A model generated the notes under the pieces. That model did not search any database. It saw only the letters and a program-made list of their open reading frames with translations, and was not told where the DNA came from. Shown piece by piece: positions 9,453 to 17,085 of a stretch of DNA of 64,000 bases (positions are counted from its first letter, which is position 1; every line of letters starts with the position of its first letter). Origin of the DNA: Pseudomonas sp. PB101 (GTDB lineage Bacteria; Pseudomonadota; Gammaproteobacteria; Pseudomonadales; Pseudomonadaceae); NCBI RefSeq assembly GCF_009764265.1, contig NZ_RWIR01000043.1, positions 27,563 through 91,562 on the forward strand. Reading direction: 5' to 3'. A program made the translations under genes and the position numbers.

Positions 9453-9839
9453 ATGAGCAAGAATGTTAAAGCGGTCGCAACAAGTGAATACAACGCGGTC
9501 ATTGCTGTTGCCGAGAAATATGTCGATGGCTTGCGTACTGGCAGTCCTGAGCGCCTGGAGGAGGCGTTTCATCAGGAAGCGGTGATGTATGGCTTCACCA
9601 ATGGAGAGTTGCTGGGAGGTTCGATCAGCAACTTGTACGAGTTCGTTCGCGACAATGGTAAAGCCCCGAACATCACCACCCGACTGGACGTTCTGGCCAT
9701 CACGCCAAGCACTGCCGTAGTGCGCGTGGACATGGAGCAGGACGCCATCGGCGCTGACTATAACGATTACCTGACGTTGATCCGCATTGATGGCGCCTGG
9801 AAGGTGATCGCCAAGGTGTATCACCAGTTTCAGGACTGA
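9453..9839 (+). CDS. NTF2-like protein, putative lumazine-binding family (copy A)
   Basis: A 128-residue small soluble protein of the SnoaL/NTF2 fold, best matching the putative lumazine-binding family (PF12893) by its pattern: EYNAVIAVAEKYVDGL at the start, a central MYGFTNGELLGG, and a WKVIAKVYHQF end. By my ungapped comparison about 101 of 128 residues are identical to the protein encoded at 12478-12864. The function of this family is not established. A strong terminator follows at 9859, so it ends its transcript. A NemR-type gene starts 143 bases later. Confidence 0.82.
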   Translation: MSKNVKAVATSEYNAVIAVAEKYVDGLRTGSPERLEEAFHQEAVMYGFTNGELLGGSISNLYEFVRDNGKAPNITTRLDVLAITPSTAVVRVDMEQDAIGADYNDYLTLIRIDGAWKVIAKVYHQFQD

Positions 9840-9858
9840 TTGACCGCCAGCTTGCACG

Positions 9859-9887
9859 CTGCCCGCTTTTCAAGCGGGCAGTTTTTT
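9859..9887 (+). terminator. Rho-independent terminator after the NTF2-like gene
   Basis: A 10-bp GC-rich stem (CTGCCCGCTT with AAGCGGGCAG) and 3-base loop are followed directly by six T residues. It lies 19 bases after the stop of the NTF2-like gene. Confidence 0.9.
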
Positions 9888-9943
9888 GCGCACTAACATG
9901 CACCCATGCGAAAGTTCGAACAAACGACTGCGTCCCTAGGCAC

Positions 9944-9958
9944 CAGACGATTGATCGA
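9944..9958. promoter_or_regulatory. Degenerate NemR-type operator
   Basis: CAGACGATTGATCGA matches 11 of 15 positions of the perfect palindrome seen at 19082 and 19723 (TAGACGACTGGTCTA). It lies 24 bases before the start of the first NemR-like gene, where an autoregulatory site is expected. The outer half-site is damaged, so affinity may be lower. Confidence 0.45.
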
Positions 9959-9982
9959 TTTTTTGATAGCATGCGGCGCATT

Positions 9983-10564
9983 ATGAAGAAACCCCTCCAC
10001 GACATGCGTCAGCACATCATTGATGTCGCCAGAGCGCTTATGACCCATAAGGGCTATACGGCTGTCGGCCTGACCGAAATCCTCGCTACGGCTGGCGTGC
10101 CCAAAGGCTCCTTCTATCACTACTTCCGCTCCAAGGACGAGTTTGGCCAGGCCCTGCTTGATGAGTACTTTCAGGAGTACATCGGGCGGGTCGATTTGCT
10201 GTTGGCCGGGGAGGGTACAGGGGCTGAGCGACTGCTGAGCTATCTGCGATATTGGGCTGAGACACAGGCATTCGATCACACTGACCAGAAATGCCTGGTG
10301 GTCAAATTAGGTGCTGAGGTTTGTGATCTGTCCGAAAACATGCGCACCGTTCTTGAAAAAGGCACCGCGCTGATCATTCAGCGGATTACACGATGTGTTG
10401 AGCAGGGGAAGGCGGACGGGTCCATCACGGCAACTGCTGACGCACCCACGCTGGCAGAAGGGCTTTACCAGATGTGGTTAGGGGCCTCGTTGCTCGTCAA
10501 GGTCGGCAGAACCCATCAACCTTTTGAAGGCGCGCTTGAGATGAGTCGACGTCTTCTGTCTTAG
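9983..10564 (+). CDS. TetR-family repressor, NemR-like (copy A)
   Basis: A 193-residue TetR protein. The DNA-binding domain is residues 10-57 (TAVGLTEILATAGVPKGSFY). The rest aligns without gaps with the second copy at 19120, with roughly six in ten residues identical, and with E. coli NemR from memory. KCLVVKLGAEVCDLS places Cys104 and Cys114 at the NemR redox-cysteine region, and WLGASLLVK places Lys173 where NemR has Lys175, the partner of Cys106. Start ATG 9983 is preferred over 9971 because it gives the same length and N-terminus as the paralogue. It probably senses reactive electrophiles or hypochlorite. No old yellow enzyme gene lies beside this copy. Confidence 0.88.
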   Translation: MKKPLHDMRQHIIDVARALMTHKGYTAVGLTEILATAGVPKGSFYHYFRSKDEFGQALLDEYFQEYIGRVDLLLAGEGTGAERLLSYLRYWAETQAFDHTDQKCLVVKLGAEVCDLSENMRTVLEKGTALIIQRITRCVEQGKADGSITATADAPTLAEGLYQMWLGASLLVKVGRTHQPFEGALEMSRRLLS

Positions 10565-10577
10565 CCCAGAGTTAAAC

Positions 10578-10610
10578 GCCCCGGCAACCGCATGGTTGTC
10601 CGGGGCATTT
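10578..10610. terminator. Bidirectional terminator between convergent genes
   Basis: A long stem (GCCCCGG then CAACC, loop GCAT, GGTTG and CCGGGGC) ends in ATTTTG. It sits between the NemR-like gene and the convergent SRPBCC gene and can serve both strands. Confidence 0.75.
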
Positions 10611-10613
10611 TGC

Positions 10614-11057
10614 TTACGCCGTCTCGTTCAGATAGCGCTGAAGGCTTTCATGGCCGCCAACAATCAGCGACTGAATAGCAGCAGTCTGCTCGCCCTTAGG
10701 ATCGGGATCGCGAGTGTCGAAACTTGCCGACCATAGGACAACAGTCTTGTCTTGCCCTGTCAGTGGCAGCAGTCTCACGATGGCCACATAGTTGTCCACC
10801 GGCAGCGGCGCCTCTTCGAAGCGGTAGGAGAACATCAGGTTGGTTTCGTCAACCGCCAGCAGCTTCTCGCGCAAAACCGCTCCGTCTTGCAAGGTCAGTC
10901 GGCGAATACAGCCAACCAGTCCGTCAGGTTGGCCATCCTCGATAATGCTTTCAGGAATCGCAGGGTGCCACTTGCTGATCTGGCCGAATTGCTTCAGCAC
11001 ATCCCAGACACGACTGGCTTCGCCGTCAATGAGGGCGCAATACTCAACTTTTGCCAT
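10614..11057 (-). CDS. SRPBCC-family protein
   Basis: A 147-residue protein with the START/Bet v1-like (SRPBCC) pattern: EYCALIDGEASRVWDVL at the start, FGQISKWHPAIPES, and a C-terminal helix beginning with IQSLIVGGHESLQR. Members bind hydrophobic ligands in a deep cavity, and some are cyclases or lipid carriers. No catalytic residues can be named. The start ATG 11057 has AGAGG 10 bases upstream. It is the last gene of a leftward group with two NAD(P)-binding proteins. Confidence 0.8.
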   Translation of the reverse strand: MAKVEYCALIDGEASRVWDVLKQFGQISKWHPAIPESIIEDGQPDGLVGCIRRLTLQDGAVLREKLLAVDETNLMFSYRFEEAPLPVDNYVAIVRLLPLTGQDKTVVLWSASFDTRDPDPKGEQTAAIQSLIVGGHESLQRYLNETA

Positions 11058-11101
11058 GGTTTAAAACCTCTGTCTGTCGTTATGTTGCAAATTTGAATTC
11101 G

Positions 11102-11758
11102 TTATTGCTTGCCGATCTGGACCAGACGGTCGGACGGCACCACATGAACGCCAGAGGCAGGATCAATGGCCGCCTCCAGCAATGCATGAGCGATGGCAGA
11201 AGGCGGATTGAGCCGCCAACGTGCAGGTAAGAGTGCAGATGCCGCCTTGAGGAAGAACACCAGCGAGCGTTCTCCATGACGAACTTCCTCACGCTTTCCA
11301 CCAATGACCCCTGGCCGTACATACGTCAGTGACTCAAAGCCCAAGTCCGCCAGATCCTTCTCCAGATGGCCTTTGACCTGGTTGTAAAAGAAAGGGGATT
11401 GGGCATTGGCGCCGATGGCCGAATTGAGCACATAAGTGGGCGTACCATGCGCTCGTGCCAGTTGGGCAACGGCCAGCGGATAATCATGGTCGACTTGCTT
11501 GAATGCCGCTTTGGACCCAGCCGTTTTGAGGGTCGTGCCCAGCGTGCAGATCACCGCATCGACATGCAACCAAGGGGCCTGCTGGTCGAGGCGATCGAAA
11601 TCTATGTCAGGAGCGATGAGCTTCGGGTCTTGAGGTAACGCACGACGTGTCGGAGCGTATACGATGCTGACGCGTGGATCCGACAGTGCCAGTTCCAGAA
11701 CGTGGCGTCCGACGAATCCGCTCGCACCGATGAGCAGCAATTTCACTGTTGGCTCCAA
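11102..11758 (-). CDS. Atypical SDR/NAD(P)-binding protein
   Basis: A 218-residue Rossmann protein beginning LLLIGASGFVGRHVLEL, the GxxGxxG nucleotide-binding turn of atypical short-chain dehydrogenases. It also has FYNQVKGHLEKDL, which supplies the YxxxK pair. It resembles the bacterial proteins related to human HTATIP2/CC3. The start overlaps the end of the next upstream gene by 16 bases, so translation is coupled. The substrate is unknown. Confidence 0.82.
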   Translation of the reverse strand: MEPTVKLLLIGASGFVGRHVLELALSDPRVSIVYAPTRRALPQDPKLIAPDIDFDRLDQQAPWLHVDAVICTLGTTLKTAGSKAAFKQVDHDYPLAVAQLARAHGTPTYVLNSAIGANAQSPFFYNQVKGHLEKDLADLGFESLTYVRPGVIGGKREEVRHGERSLVFFLKAASALLPARWRLNPPSAIAHALLEAAIDPASGVHVVPSDRLVQIGKQ

Positions 11759-12414
11759 TCGCGAGTGAGTCGCTGAATCGCCTCACCGACCGGTGTATCG
11801 CCCTGGGTCAGTTCGATGATGATTCGGTTCACGGCGGGCCTTTCGATAATCTGTAGCAAGGTTGCCGCTACATCGTCGCGGGGCACATCGCCATAGGGGA
11901 TTGCGAGGCCTGCACGGACTCTGCCGGTGCCGGGTGCATCCCGTAGCGTGCCAGGACGCACGATGACCCAGTCAAGATCAGTCTCGGCCAGATGGATATC
12001 CGCGAGCTTCTTGACCTTCATGTAGTTTTCGAAGGTCTCGGAGACAGTTTCGCCACGTGAGGCTTCCGGAAAGGCAGATACCAGAATGAAGCGCTTGATG
12101 TTCGCACGCCGGGCGGCCGCCACGGCCACTTCAAGTCCGCGGCCATCAATGGCGTTGGTCATTTGCGATCCGCCCTTGCCGCCAGCACCGGCCGCGAATA
12201 CCACGATGTCGCTGCCGGTCATGAGTCCAGCCAGACCCTTCGCATCGAGTTCAAGCAAACTGCCGGCGATCGGTGTGGCACCCAGTGCTTTGAGCTCCTC
12301 GGCTTGTTCCGAATGTCGGTAAAGCGAGCGAGGTTCGTGACCGCGTGCCACCAGTTGCTGAGCAAGGCGTCGGGCGACTTTGCCCGCACCACCGACGATA
12401 AAAACTGTGTTCAT
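11743..12414 (-). CDS. NAD(P)-binding oxidoreductase, atypical SDR
   Basis: A 223-residue protein with FIVGGAGKVARRLAQQL at the N-terminus and RFILVSAFPEAS in the middle. It belongs to the NAD(P)H-binding group of atypical SDRs (YwnB/NmrA-like). A NYMKVKKLAD segment gives a YxxxK pair. ATG 12414 has a very strong ribosome binding site (AGGAGG). It leads a leftward trio with the genes at 11102 and 10614. Such proteins often act as redox sensors or quinone/flavin reductases; which applies here is not visible. Confidence 0.82.
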   Translation of the reverse strand: MNTVFIVGGAGKVARRLAQQLVARGHEPRSLYRHSEQAEELKALGATPIAGSLLELDAKGLAGLMTGSDIVVFAAGAGGKGGSQMTNAIDGRGLEVAVAAARRANIKRFILVSAFPEASRGETVSETFENYMKVKKLADIHLAETDLDWVIVRPGTLRDAPGTGRVRAGLAIPYGDVPRDDVAATLLQIIERPAVNRIIIELTQGDTPVGEAIQRLTRDWSQQ

Positions 12415-12477
12415 GGTTCCTCCTGATCGAGCGACGCGGCACAGACCGGCCCGCTACGGCGGGCCGATACAGACTGA

Positions 12478-12864
12478 TCAGCCTTCGAACTGGTGGTAGA
12501 CCTTGGCGATGACTTTCCAGCTACCGTCGATTTTGATCAACGTCAGGTAATCGTTGTAGTCGGCGCCAATGGCATCATTTTCCATGTCCACACGCACCAC
12601 CGCAGTCGTAGGCGTGATGGCCAGGACGTCGAGGCGAGTGGTAATGTCCGGTGCCTTGCCGTTGCTACGGACGAAGTCGAACAGGTTGGTGATCGAGCCG
12701 CCCAAAAGCTTGCCGTTGGTGAAGCCGTACATGACCGCATCCTTGTGAAAGGCTTCAGCCAAACCGTCTGCACTGCCTACTTTGAGGCTGTCGGCATACT
12801 GCTGGGCGACGGCGATAACGGCGTTGTATTCCTGGGTAGGTACCGCTTTGATGTTCTTGCTCAT
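12478..12864 (-). CDS. NTF2-like protein, putative lumazine-binding family (copy B)
   Basis: A 128-residue paralogue of the protein at 9453-9839, with about 101 identical positions. ATG 12864 is chosen over the upstream TTG because AAGGA lies 8 bases before it and the length then equals that of copy A. Conserved pieces are EYNAVIAVA, VMYGFTNG and DAIGADYNDYLTLI. It follows the third family member at 12922 in the same direction, 57 bases away, so the two probably share a transcript. Biochemical role unknown. Confidence 0.82.
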   Translation of the reverse strand: MSKNIKAVPTQEYNAVIAVAQQYADSLKVGSADGLAEAFHKDAVMYGFTNGKLLGGSITNLFDFVRSNGKAPDITTRLDVLAITPTTAVVRVDMENDAIGADYNDYLTLIKIDGSWKVIAKVYHQFEG

Positions 12865-12921
12865 CGTCAATATCCTTCTTGGAGCGGGCGCCCGCGGCGC
12901 CCGCTTGGCTTGCGCTCAGGG

Positions 12922-13305
12922 TTAAGGGGCAACGTGGGTGTGGTAGATCTTGCTCACCACGGTCCACTTGCCTTCAACTTTCAGCAGGTTGAAAAAATCG
13001 GTGAAGCAGAAGCCCGAGATATCGTTTGTGTCGATGCGAGCACTGGCGGCAGTGCCGACGATATCGATATTGACAATCACGCCCTGGGCTTCAGGCGACG
13101 GACGAAACGCGCTGTCGATGATGTCGAACAAACCCTGGATGGGGCCGCCCGTCAATTTGTGATCGGCATCGACTCCAAAGATGGTCGCCTGCTCGCTGAA
13201 GGCCGGTTTCATGATGCTGCTCTTGGCCTGTTTACCACCTTCGTTGTACTGGTTCAGTACCTCAACGATGGCGTTGTATTCCTGCACATAAGTAGGCTTG
13301 GTCAT
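12922..13305 (-). CDS. NTF2-like protein, putative lumazine-binding family (copy C)
   Basis: A 127-residue member of the same small family, more distant from copies A and B. It keeps EYNAIVEVLNQYNEGG, ATIFGVDADHKLTGGPI and WTVVSKIYHTH. AGGAG precedes ATG 13305. Having three members within 4 kb suggests local duplication and perhaps hetero-oligomers. No active-site residues can be assigned. Confidence 0.8.
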   Translation of the reverse strand: MTKPTYVQEYNAIVEVLNQYNEGGKQAKSSIMKPAFSEQATIFGVDADHKLTGGPIQGLFDIIDSAFRPSPEAQGVIVNIDIVGTAASARIDTNDISGFCFTDFFNLLKVEGKWTVVSKIYHTHVAP

Positions 13306-13386
13306 GGTGTTTCTCCTGATTTAAGGGGGGAATGACAAGGCTCGGTTCACGCCGAAACCTGAATTGAGGGGGCCGCTTTCCACCGT

Positions 13387-14079
13387 TCATTCGTGCATCA
13401 ACTCTTTCTCGATGGATTGGTTGGCGGCCTTGCGTGCGCAATGAGCGATGCTTAGCAATGTCAGCACCGTTGCCGCCAAACCCATTCCAGTCAGCACGTG
13501 GGTTGCATTGCCGGCAGTGGCTTCGCCACTGAGGATGTCGCTGACACTGGAAACCAGTGACCCCAGATAAACGTACAAAAAAGTGCCTGGCAGCAGCCCG
13601 AGCCAGGACGCCAGTAGAAAGTCCCGAGCACTGATACGGCTTGCGCCGAGGGCGTAACTCAGAGGGGCGAAGGGCACGATGGAAGCCAGGCGCAGAAGCA
13701 GGACAATTCGAAAGCCATCTCGGGCGAGCGCTCTGTCAATCGCGGCTTGCCGAGGGCGAGTTGCCAGTCGTCTCAGTACAAATGGGCGCAAAAAAGTGCG
13801 CCCCATGACGAATGCGATCATTGCCGACGCCATACCGACAGGCGACACAAGCAGAGTCCCCCCTACCGGTCCATATAAAAATCCGGCAATGGCCGTAAGG
13901 GGCGAGGCGGGCACGAAGGCCACTGTTGCCAGCAGGAAGACCAGCGCATACAAGGCGCTGCCTGTTCCGCCCATTGAGTGCAAAGCCTCAACCCATTGGG
14001 TGGCTGACTGCATGATCACTTCGATCACACCATCGACTCCGCGCACACCCATCGGTCTACGGTGAATGACATGGCACAT
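13387..14079 (-). CDS. TVP38/TMEM64 (VTT/DedA-like) membrane protein
   Basis: About 230 residues, with several membrane segments and the VTT-domain pattern: VAFVPASPLTAIAGFLYGP, the G...A....GR element SAMIAFVMGR, and RLASIVPFAPLSYALG. Members of this superfamily act in lipid translocation or membrane homeostasis. The start is uncertain: ATG 14079 gives the longest product, but an internal ATG at 14013 just before the first hydrophobic segment is also possible, and neither has a strong ribosome binding site. It is divergent from the aminotransferase gene across a spacer with two palindromes. Confidence 0.83.
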   Translation of the reverse strand: MCHVIHRRPMGVRGVDGVIEVIMQSATQWVEALHSMGGTGSALYALVFLLATVAFVPASPLTAIAGFLYGPVGGTLLVSPVGMASAMIAFVMGRTFLRPFVLRRLATRPRQAAIDRALARDGFRIVLLLRLASIVPFAPLSYALGASRISARDFLLASWLGLLPGTFLYVYLGSLVSSVSDILSGEATAGNATHVLTGMGLAATVLTLLSIAHCARKAANQSIEKELMHE

Positions 14080-14134
14080 TGCAGCATTGGGTACTCCGAC
14101 CGCATCCGAACGGCGTTGATCAAAAATCTATTTG

Positions 14135-14177
14135 TAGCGATCGCTATATATTAGGTCTCATTCTATAGCGATCACTA
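14135..14177. promoter_or_regulatory. Two palindromic sites, candidate repressor operators
   Basis: TAGCGATCGCTA (14135-14146) is a perfect 12-base palindrome. A near copy, TAGCGATCACTA, starts 31 bases later (14166-14177). The second site and the bases after it (to about 14200) closely resemble 24070-24105, so this is a repeated regulatory element. It lies between the divergent VTT gene and aminotransferase gene. The TetR protein encoded at 15648 is the closest candidate ligand; that link is inferred from proximity. Confidence 0.55.
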
Positions 14178-14375
14178 CAGATAGTGTCAAGGCGTTTGAT
14201 CGCTTCGCTGGATTGTTCTTTGACAAAACGCGTGGATGGACGGGAGAGCGGGGTAGTACGCAGGGGGTAATAAGCAAATAAATATGATGTATTACACAGA
14301 AATATATTGTTTTTATTGCTGTTTTAAGCCCGTTAGGATCCCTTCAGCAATCAACAACAACTGAAGGGTGGCTTC

Positions 14376-15578
14376 ATGCAATTGCTGGGACATCTGCTGC
14401 ACGCGGTCAAACCATCGCCAACGCTGGCGATCACACGTCAGGCGGCTGAATTGCGCCGGCGAGGTGTTGATGTGATTAGTCTGTCGGCCGGAGAGCCCGA
14501 CTTTCCGACACCCGACCACATCAATGCAGCGGCAAAGGCTGCGATTGATGCAGGACAAACCCGTTACACCGATGTCGATGGCACCCCCGAGCTCAAGGCT
14601 GCGATCGTGCGCAAATTTCAGCGCGAAAACGGCGTGACTTATGACACCAGTGAAATCAGCGTAGGGACCGGTGGCAAGCAAGTCCTGATCAACGCTTTGC
14701 TGGCTACTCTCAATCCGGGAGATGAGGTCATCATTCCCGCACCTTATTGGGTGTCATACCCGGACATGGTCCGCTTGGCGGGGGGGACCCCGGTGGAGGT
14801 GAGTTGCCCGGCGGATCAACATTTCAAAATCACGGCAGCTCAGCTCCAGAAGGCCATTACTGCGCGAACCAAGTGGGTGATCCTGAACTCCCCGAGCAAT
14901 CCAACCGGGGCCGGCTACAGCGCGACTGAACTGAAGGAATTGGGCGCCGTGCTTCTCGGCCATCCGCAGGTCTATGTGCTGACGGATGACATGTATGAGC
15001 ACCTCAGTTACGACGGCTGGGTGTTTTCCACCATGGCTTCGCAGGTGCCGGCGTTACGCGATCGTGTTCTGACAGTAAATGGGGTGTCCAAAGCTTACTC
15101 GATGACCGGCTGGCGCATCGGTTACGCCGGTGGGCCAAAGGATCTGATAGCGGCCATGGCAACTATCCAATCCCAAACCACCAGCAATCCCTGCGCGATA
15201 TCCCAAGCCGCCGCGGTTGCCGCTCTGGATGGCCCGATTGACTTCCTGGCCGAACGCAACGAAGTGTTCCGTCAGCGCAGAGATCTATGCCTGGATGCTT
15301 TCAACGATACTCCCGGCTTGATGTGTCGCCGTCCCGAGGGGGCGTTTTATCTGTTTCCTTCTTGTGCCGGCCTTATCGGGCGCAAGACGCCTGTGGGTGT
15401 CGAGCTCACAAATGATGTAGAGGTCAGTCGCTATTTGCTGGAGGCGGCCAGGGTGGCGGTCGTGCCGGGTAGTGCATTTGGTTTGGAGGGGTACTTCCGA
15501 ATTTCCTTTGCTACCTCCACAGCAGTGCTTGAACACGCTTGTTCGCGGATACGCCAGGCTTGTGACCAACTCGTCTGA
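14376..15578 (+). CDS. Class I/II PLP-dependent aminotransferase, aspartate aminotransferase-like
   Basis: A 400-residue fold-type I enzyme. It shows SLSAGEPDFPTPDHI near the N-terminus, YTDVDGTPELKAAI, NSPSNPTGAGYS, and the PLP-lysine segment VSKAYSMTGWRIGYAGG near residue 240. The C-terminal RISFATS carries the carboxylate-binding arginine. This is the AspC/prephenate-type subgroup Ib of bacterial aspartate aminotransferases. The N-terminus is slightly unusual (MQLLGHLLHAVKPSPTLAIT). The amino acid specificity is not certain from sequence. Its promoter region holds the twin palindromes at 14135. Confidence 0.9.
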   Translation: MQLLGHLLHAVKPSPTLAITRQAAELRRRGVDVISLSAGEPDFPTPDHINAAAKAAIDAGQTRYTDVDGTPELKAAIVRKFQRENGVTYDTSEISVGTGGKQVLINALLATLNPGDEVIIPAPYWVSYPDMVRLAGGTPVEVSCPADQHFKITAAQLQKAITARTKWVILNSPSNPTGAGYSATELKELGAVLLGHPQVYVLTDDMYEHLSYDGWVFSTMASQVPALRDRVLTVNGVSKAYSMTGWRIGYAGGPKDLIAAMATIQSQTTSNPCAISQAAAVAALDGPIDFLAERNEVFRQRRDLCLDAFNDTPGLMCRRPEGAFYLFPSCAGLIGRKTPVGVELTNDVEVSRYLLEAARVAVVPGSAFGLEGYFRISFATSTAVLEHACSRIRQACDQLV

Positions 15579-15647
15579 TCCGCTTTCCGGATGATACCGA
15601 GGCTTAGCGCTGAGGCCGAGAGGTTGCCGCTGTCGAAGGAGCAAGCG

Positions 15648-16301
15648 CTACGAGTATTCCTGGGTTGAGCGAATTGCAGGTAATGGCAGCATGCCGACGG
15701 CCGTTGCCGCGATACCTTCCAGGGTTTGCCGTGAAAGTCCATCGTGCGCCTGCAACGACATGCCTTCCAACAGTGTATTCAACGCGGCGGCAAGGACGAG
15801 GGTGTCGACATCAGCCGCCAGTTGCCCATCTTCCACGGCGCGGTCGAGGCGCTGCTGCAGATAATCCCGACCTTCCTGGCGAAGTGCCTTGAGGGCGTTG
15901 GTGATCTCTTGAGCGCTCTCTGACACATTGACACCCGCCAATACGACCATACAGCCGCATGGTGCCTCGGGCTCAGTGACGATCGCAGCAGCGGAATGGA
16001 AAAAATCGGTGATGGCACGGTACAGGTCCGGCTCGCTATCCATGCGTTCCCAAGTGGCATCCCAGAATCTGGCTTCGTAATAATTGACCGCTTCGAGGAA
16101 GAGCTTTGATTTATTGCCAAACGCGGCATAGAGGCTTGGTGGGTTGATGCCCATGGCCGTGCATAATTCCGCCACGGAGGCCGGTTCGTATCCGCGTTTC
16201 CAGAACACTTCGAGCGCATTAAACAGGGCTTGCTCGCGATCAAAGGCGCGTGGACGTCCTTTTTTAGGGCGCACGGCCAGCGTGGGTATGGGGTCGGTCA
16301 T
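15648..16301 (-). CDS. TetR/AcrR-family transcriptional regulator
   Basis: A 217-residue regulator with an N-terminal helix-turn-helix (GRPRAFDREQALFNALEVF, then NPPSLYAAFGNKSKLF as the recognition region) and a C-terminal ligand domain. ATG 16301 follows GAGG at suitable distance and is preferred over an upstream frame start. It is convergent with the aminotransferase gene. The nearby palindromes at 14135-14177 and 24074 fit a TetR dimer, but binding is not shown. Confidence 0.88.
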   Translation of the reverse strand: MTDPIPTLAVRPKKGRPRAFDREQALFNALEVFWKRGYEPASVAELCTAMGINPPSLYAAFGNKSKLFLEAVNYYEARFWDATWERMDSEPDLYRAITDFFHSAAAIVTEPEAPCGCMVVLAGVNVSESAQEITNALKALRQEGRDYLQQRLDRAVEDGQLAADVDTLVLAAALNTLLEGMSLQAHDGLSRQTLEGIAATAVGMLPLPAIRSTQEYS

Positions 16302-16418
16302 TCGTGCGTTGCCTCGATGATGCAGGGCCAATCAGCTGAAGAAACTGCTCAGTTATGGTCTGTAGAATCGAATGATACACAAAAGGCATGGATACCGGCC
16401 TTGCTAGCCCCTTCATAG

Positions 16419-16565
16419 CAGACAGTCGATTGGGTTTATCACTCTGTGCTACCGAATTACCACAGCACGGGTGACGGCTTGCATGTGCTTTACCTCAGTC
16501 GGCAACTTTTGCCGCTGGCGGTATCAGCGTTCATTGCAATGGTCATGGAAAAGCTGAACGAGTAA
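16419..16565 (+). pseudogene. C-terminal remnant of a LysR regulator
   Basis: Read in frame from 16419 to TAA 16563, the translation includes VLPNYHSTGDGLHVLY and PLAVSAFIAMVMEKL. That is the usual end of CrgA/YafC-type LysR proteins (VLPDY...G.GLYLLYPSRR...AFIDF). A stop codon lies just before, and no N-terminal part is present in this orientation. It is a gene scrap, of a different LysR subgroup from the fragment on the opposite strand at 16659-17012. Confidence 0.65.
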
Positions 16566-16658
16566 GCATTCCCAGCGAGGGTTTTACCTGATCAGAGTTG
16601 ACTGGGTGTTGGGGCTTGTGACCGCCTCGGACTCAGCTTTGGCAGCACGCTTTTAATC

Positions 16659-17012
16659 TCACCGTTTCATCACAGCAGGCTCACGCCCCCGATCGTTATC
16701 CGCATGTTGTTCCAGCACGCACTGGATACCGCTCAAAAGCGGTATCAGAAGCTTCGCCATATTATCGGCGACCTGAGTGGGAGCCATTGCACCCTCTTTT
16801 CGATGGAACAGTTGATCTTGAAACGCCAGCCTTAGCTTGGACAGGCAATTGCTGACAGCGGGTTGCCCTATGTTCAAAAGCTCCGACGTTCGGGTAACGC
16901 TTTTCTCTCGGTAGAGAGTGGCGAATATCACCAGACAATTAAGGTTGAATCCTGCGAGATATCCTGCGTTGAACGATGTGGGTGCTGTCTCTCTGGAGAC
17001 GTTGTCGCTCAT
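16659..17012 (-). pseudogene. Truncated LysR regulator, DNA-binding part only
   Basis: A 117-residue frame starts at ATG 17012, with AGGA upstream. Residues 20-85 are a LysR winged helix: FNLNCLVIFATLYREKSVTR and IGQPAVSNCLSKLR. The protein then stops about where the effector domain should start, so it is roughly 180 residues shorter than the family. The subgroup looks like NahR/LeuO. A free DNA-binding domain could still be made, so it is either a decaying gene or a small antagonist. It follows the alcohol dehydrogenase gene in the same direction (73 bases). Confidence 0.7.
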
Positions 17013-17085
17013 CCTGTTTCCTTTGCGCATGTCGGGAATTCTGGCTGTGCCGGGGCGGCTTGCAAAGCATTCCGCCCCAGGCGAA

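Noticed and set aside
16419..17012. One LysR gene split by an inversion
   Set aside because: The two pieces belong to different LysR subgroups by their sequence pattern, so they are more simply two separate remnants.
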